NCBI GenBank assembly: GCA_035575135.1 | Contig: DATLYE010000027.1 | Span: forward strand, 53,577 to 117,576 | Length of the DNA: 64,000 nt | Reading direction: 5' to 3' | Source of the DNA: JANWXD01 sp035575135 | Lineage (GTDB): Bacteria; Acidobacteriota; Terriglobia; Bryobacterales; Bryobacteraceae | Part shown: positions 61,178 to 64,000 of the stretch, piece by piece | How the letters are laid out: every line of letters begins with the position of its first letter | Numbering within the stretch: the stretch's first letter is position 1 | The notes under the pieces: model-generated | The model's input: the letters and a program-made list of their open reading frames with translations, nothing else | Database searches by the model: none | Told to the model about the DNA's origin: nothing | Program-made: the position numbers and the translations under genes

Positions 61178-62797
61178 CTAAGTGCGCTCTTTTTGCGTGC
61201 GGTAGAGCTGCTCAACGCGCTCGAGCGTATCAATCTCGTGCGGGGGCTTGTCGGGCCGCAGGCGCACGATGCGGGGAAAGCGGAGTGCGTAGCCGCTGTC
61301 GTGGCGGCGGGAGCGCTGGATGTTGTTGAAGGCCACCTCGAGCACGACCGTAGGTTCGACGACGCGGCGAAAGCCCTGGTCCTCGACGGTGTGTTCGAGG
61401 AAGTAGTCGGTGAGGCGCCGGATCTCCTCGTCGGTCAGCCCCGAGTAGGCTTTGCCGATGTTGCGCAGTTGCGTGCCGTCGCGGACGGCGAAGGTGTAGT
61501 CGGAGAGGAGGCCGCGGCGTTTGCCGTGGCCGTATTCGACGGCGGTGACGACGACGTCGAGGGTGGCCATGGGGCGTTTGAGTTTGAGCCAGTGGCGGCC
61601 GCGGCGGCCGGGCGTGTACGGCGAGCCCGGGGCTTTGGCCATGATGCCCTCGTTGCCGCGCGCCACGGCGGCCTCGAACTCCCGCTCGAAGGCGGCGGCG
61701 CCGGAGGCATGACGGAGCGGGGCAAGATGCACGCCGTCCGGAGCGGCGGACAGGAGGTCTTCGAGAATCAGGCGGCGGTGTTCGAAGGGCCTGTCGAGCA
61801 GCGTCTGGCCGTCGCGGTGGAGGATGTCGAAGGCGATGAAGCGCACGGGGATTTCGAGGGGAAGGAACAGGTCCGCTTCTTTCCGGCCGAGCCGCTGCTG
61901 GAGTTCGGTGAAGGGCAGCGGGCGATCATCGCGCCAGGCGACGACCTCGCCGTCGAGCACCCACTCGCCGGGGAGCGAAGCCAGGGGTCGCAGCAGTTCG
62001 GGGAACTCGACGAGTTCGTCGAGTGTGCGGGAATACAGCTTCACGACGGGGCCCTGTTTGTGGGCCTGCGCCCGGACGCCGTCGTACTTGTCTTCGACGA
62101 AGGCGCCGGCGGGGAAGGCCGCGGCGAGATCGCGGGCGCATTCCGCCGCGCTTGCGAGCATGAAGCCGACGGGGCGCAGCAGGCGCAGGCGCGCGGAGGC
62201 GAGGGCGCCGGAGGCAGCCAGGCGCAGGGTTTCGGCGATGTCGCCGGTGAGCATGTTGGCGCGGCGGACCTCATCGGGGGAACGGCCGAAGGCTGCGGCG
62301 ACGGCTTCCTCGACGAGGCTCTCTTTGAGACCGATGCGCAGGTCGCCGGTGAGAATCTTGATCAGGTAGCGGGCCACTGCCGGCGTGTCGGCGGCCAGCA
62401 GTGTGGTGAGGAGTGCGAGCTTGGCGGCCTGCGTCCGCTCGCGGGCGAGGCGGCGGAAGGCGGCGGCCGCCTGCTCGAGCGAAAGGCCGGGGCCGGGCGG
62501 CCGGCCGGCGAGCAGTTCAGCGGCGGCGTCTCCGAGGTCGCCGTACTTGCGGTAGGTTTCGGCCATGACTTCGGGCGGTGCGCCGGAGAGGTCGGCGACG
62601 GCCTGCCAGAGCAGTGCGCCGCCGGCGGCCGTGACGGTCTCCTCGGAGCGCGGGAAGGGGCGGCCGGTGAAGAACACCGCGGCGAGGGCGGCGTCCTCCG
62701 GCGGCAGCGAGCGAAGATATTCGCTCAACAGGCGGATTTTTTCGTTCCGGCTCGAAGTGGAGGCAACGGCGCCGGCAATGTCGGCGAAACGCCGCAT
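61178..62797 (-). CDS. ATP-dependent DNA ligase (LigB-type)
   Basis: 539 residues from ATG 62797 (GTG 62818 also open). N-terminal DNA-binding domain (RRFADIAGAVASTSSRNEKI) with IKILTGDLRIGLKESLVEEAVA, then the adenylation domain with nucleotide-binding lysine in motif I EDKYDGVRAQAH, motif III-like RFIAFDILHRDG, EGIMAKAPGSPYTPGRRGRHWLKLK (motifs IV-V), and an OB-fold C-terminal domain. Such ATP ligases accompany NAD-dependent LigA in many bacteria and serve repair. No companion nuclease or helicase gene adjoins it in the window. Confidence 0.93.
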   Translation of the reverse strand: MRRFADIAGAVASTSSRNEKIRLLSEYLRSLPPEDAALAAVFFTGRPFPRSEETVTAAGGALLWQAVADLSGAPPEVMAETYRKYGDLGDAAAELLAGRPPGPGLSLEQAAAAFRRLARERTQAAKLALLTTLLAADTPAVARYLIKILTGDLRIGLKESLVEEAVAAAFGRSPDEVRRANMLTGDIAETLRLAASGALASARLRLLRPVGFMLASAAECARDLAAAFPAGAFVEDKYDGVRAQAHKQGPVVKLYSRTLDELVEFPELLRPLASLPGEWVLDGEVVAWRDDRPLPFTELQQRLGRKEADLFLPLEIPVRFIAFDILHRDGQTLLDRPFEHRRLILEDLLSAAPDGVHLAPLRHASGAAAFEREFEAAVARGNEGIMAKAPGSPYTPGRRGRHWLKLKRPMATLDVVVTAVEYGHGKRRGLLSDYTFAVRDGTQLRNIGKAYSGLTDEEIRRLTDYFLEHTVEDQGFRRVVEPTVVLEVAFNNIQRSRRHDSGYALRFPRIVRLRPDKPPHEIDTLERVEQLYRTQKERT

Positions 62798-62843
62798 GCT
62801 GTCTTCATCGTAGTTCACGTTGCTAGACTTTGAGCGGAGGCTG

Positions 62844-63764
62844 ATGTTGCCGTTCCGTCTGGTTTATCACGAAGGTTACGATCTCAATCTCGGAGATCAT
62901 GTCTTTCCGGCGCAGAAATACCGGCTGATCCGCGAGCGGGTGCTGGAGGAAGGGCTGGCAGGGGAGGAGGATTTCGTGTGGCCGGAGCCGGCGCCGGATG
63001 AAGACGTGCTGCTGGTGCACGAAGCCGAATGGGTGCGCAAGCTGAAGACGGGGACGCTGTCGTTCGAGGAGGTGCTGCGGCTGGAGATTCCGTATTCGCG
63101 GCAGATGGTGGAGGCCTTCTGGCTGGCGGCGGGGGGCACGACGCTGGCCTGCCGGCTGGCGCTGCGGGACGGGCTGGGGTTCAACATCGGGGGCGGCTTT
63201 CACCATGCGTTTGCGGGGCACGGGGAGGGTTTTTGCGCGATCAACGACATCGCGGTGGCGGTGCGGCGGCTGCTGAGGGAGGGCCGGATCGAGCGGGCGC
63301 TGGTGGCCGACTGCGACGTGCATCACGGCAACGGCACGGCGGCGATTTTCGCGGGAGACCGCCAGGTATTTACTCTTTCGATTCATCAGTACAATAACTA
63401 TCCTGCCATCAAACCGCCTTCGGATTGCGACATACACTTACCAGATCAGACAGGCGACGATGAATACTTAGAAAAACTGCGGGAGGGATATCTAAGTGCT
63501 CTGGAGACATTTCGCCCGAACTTAGTTGTCTATGTTGCGGGTGCGGATCCTTACTATCAAGACCAGCTCGGAGGGCTGGCGCTGACGCTGGCGGGACTCA
63601 AGGAGCGGGACCGGCTGGTGATGGAGGCTGCGCTGCGGCGCGGCGCGGCGGTGGCGGTGACGCTGGCGGGCGGCTACGCGTTCCGGCTGGAGGACACGGT
63701 ACGGATTCATGTGAACACGATCGTGGCGGCACGGGAGGCGGTGGCGGCGGCCAAGCGGAGCTGA
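62844..63764 (+). CDS. Histone-deacetylase-family hydrolase
   Basis: 306 residues from ATG 62844 (GGAGG three bases ahead; TTG 62820 is an alternative). A zinc-dependent arginase/deacetylase fold with NIGGGFHHAFAGHGEGFCAINDIAVA (tandem catalytic histidines), ADCDVHHGNGTA (zinc ligands Asp and His), VYVAGADPYYQDQLGG (third zinc ligand and loop) and TLAGGYA (GGY). Bacterial members remove acyl groups from proteins, polyamines or small molecules such as acetoin-related or acetylpolyamines. The gene is divergent from the DNA ligase gene, 46 bp between starts. Confidence 0.92.
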   Translation: MLPFRLVYHEGYDLNLGDHVFPAQKYRLIRERVLEEGLAGEEDFVWPEPAPDEDVLLVHEAEWVRKLKTGTLSFEEVLRLEIPYSRQMVEAFWLAAGGTTLACRLALRDGLGFNIGGGFHHAFAGHGEGFCAINDIAVAVRRLLREGRIERALVADCDVHHGNGTAAIFAGDRQVFTLSIHQYNNYPAIKPPSDCDIHLPDQTGDDEYLEKLREGYLSALETFRPNLVVYVAGADPYYQDQLGGLALTLAGLKERDRLVMEAALRRGAAVAVTLAGGYAFRLEDTVRIHVNTIVAAREAVAAAKRS

Positions 63765-64000
63765 GGGGCCGAAGGAGGCTTCCGAGAGCAGGAGTTTGCG
63801 TCCCGGAGCGGGCGAAGAGACACTTGTGCTGAGGGGGTTGCCGGCGAAACATCGCCGCGCGCTGGGTGTCCCGTTTCGAGGAACGTGCGCGCAGACGGAC
63901 ACCCAGCGGGGTGCGCAAGACGGAAGGCGGCTTGACGGGCCAGTCTTGGAGAAGCCGGCCGGGACGACCTTCTCGGCCCGACCGATCAAGGCCTTACGGT
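63765..64000. other. Terminal spacer with a large inverted repeat
   Basis: No convincing gene is seen. CGCTGGGTGTCC (63860-63871) and GGACACCCAGCG (63897-63908) form a perfect 12-bp inverted repeat with a 25-base loop; inside, CGTT and AACG can pair again (63872-63885). It may be a structured RNA, a transposon-like end or a terminator-like element; the window ends before its context is clear. Confidence 0.4.
63860..63908. repeat. Perfect 12-bp inverted repeat
   Basis: Arms at 63860-63871 and 63897-63908 with a 25-base loop that contains a smaller nested stem. No T-run follows, so a simple rho-independent terminator is unlikely. Confidence 0.55.

Overview
The window is GC-rich, densely coded chromosomal DNA with no phage or intact transposon. 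A Gram-negative acidobacterium, most likely of the Solibacterales/Bryobacterales type, is suggested by an Oar-like TonB-receptor-type outer-membrane protein with an N-terminal carboxypeptidase-regulatory domain followed by a TPR protein, three exported sulfatases, many exported hydrolases, and the dnaA-dnaN-gyrB origin block. This assignment is inference from gene content, not from a marker-gene comparison.

Left part (1-12.9 kb): a minus-strand cluster encodes cysteine synthase (CysM), a JAMM protease (Mec) and a three-domain fusion of a CysO/MoaD-like sulfur carrier, a MoeB-type E1 and a rhodanese. Together they look like a ubiquitin-like sulfur-carrier route to cysteine in which the carrier must be cut out of its own activating enzyme. 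It is followed by the start of a FAD oxidoreductase. Then come a membrane glycosyltransferase, an aldolase/dehydrogenase pair, an M14 peptidase, the agmatine-to-putrescine pair (aguB, aguA) and an exported glycosidase-like protein.

Middle (13-25.6 kb): three sulfatases, a Cys-paired lipoprotein, a sigma-54 type two-component system with a periplasmic PDZ domain in the sensor, and an FkbM-like protein. Next to it lies a decayed island, 23.6-25.4 kb, bracketed by a 130-bp direct repeat. It holds remnants in the order DUF1156-like DNA methylase, nucleotidyltransferase (MNT), HEPN protein, DUF499-like ATPase, apparently a dead defence-type operon in which only the MNT gene is intact.

25.7-44.4 kb: Oar-like receptor, TPR protein, glycogen debranching enzyme, beta-propeller protein, beta-lactamase-type serine hydrolase, amidohydrolase, transglutaminase-like protein, spermidine-dehydrogenase-like flavoprotein, a tandem alpha/beta hydrolase, and a MacA/MacB-like pair without a permease. 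A short interspersed repeat occurs four times.

44.4-64 kb: housekeeping and origin region: accA, dnaE, tRNA-Arg, purD, mnmG, rsmG (with a parS-like site), parA, parB, tRNA-Met, a 452-bp spacer that is the best origin candidate, dnaA, dnaN, gyrB; then a YceI protein, an ATP-dependent DNA ligase and a histone-deacetylase-family hydrolase.

A recurring regulatory theme is a TATAAT-like -10 box only 6-10 bases before the start codon, suggesting that a sizeable share of genes here is transcribed as leaderless mRNA.
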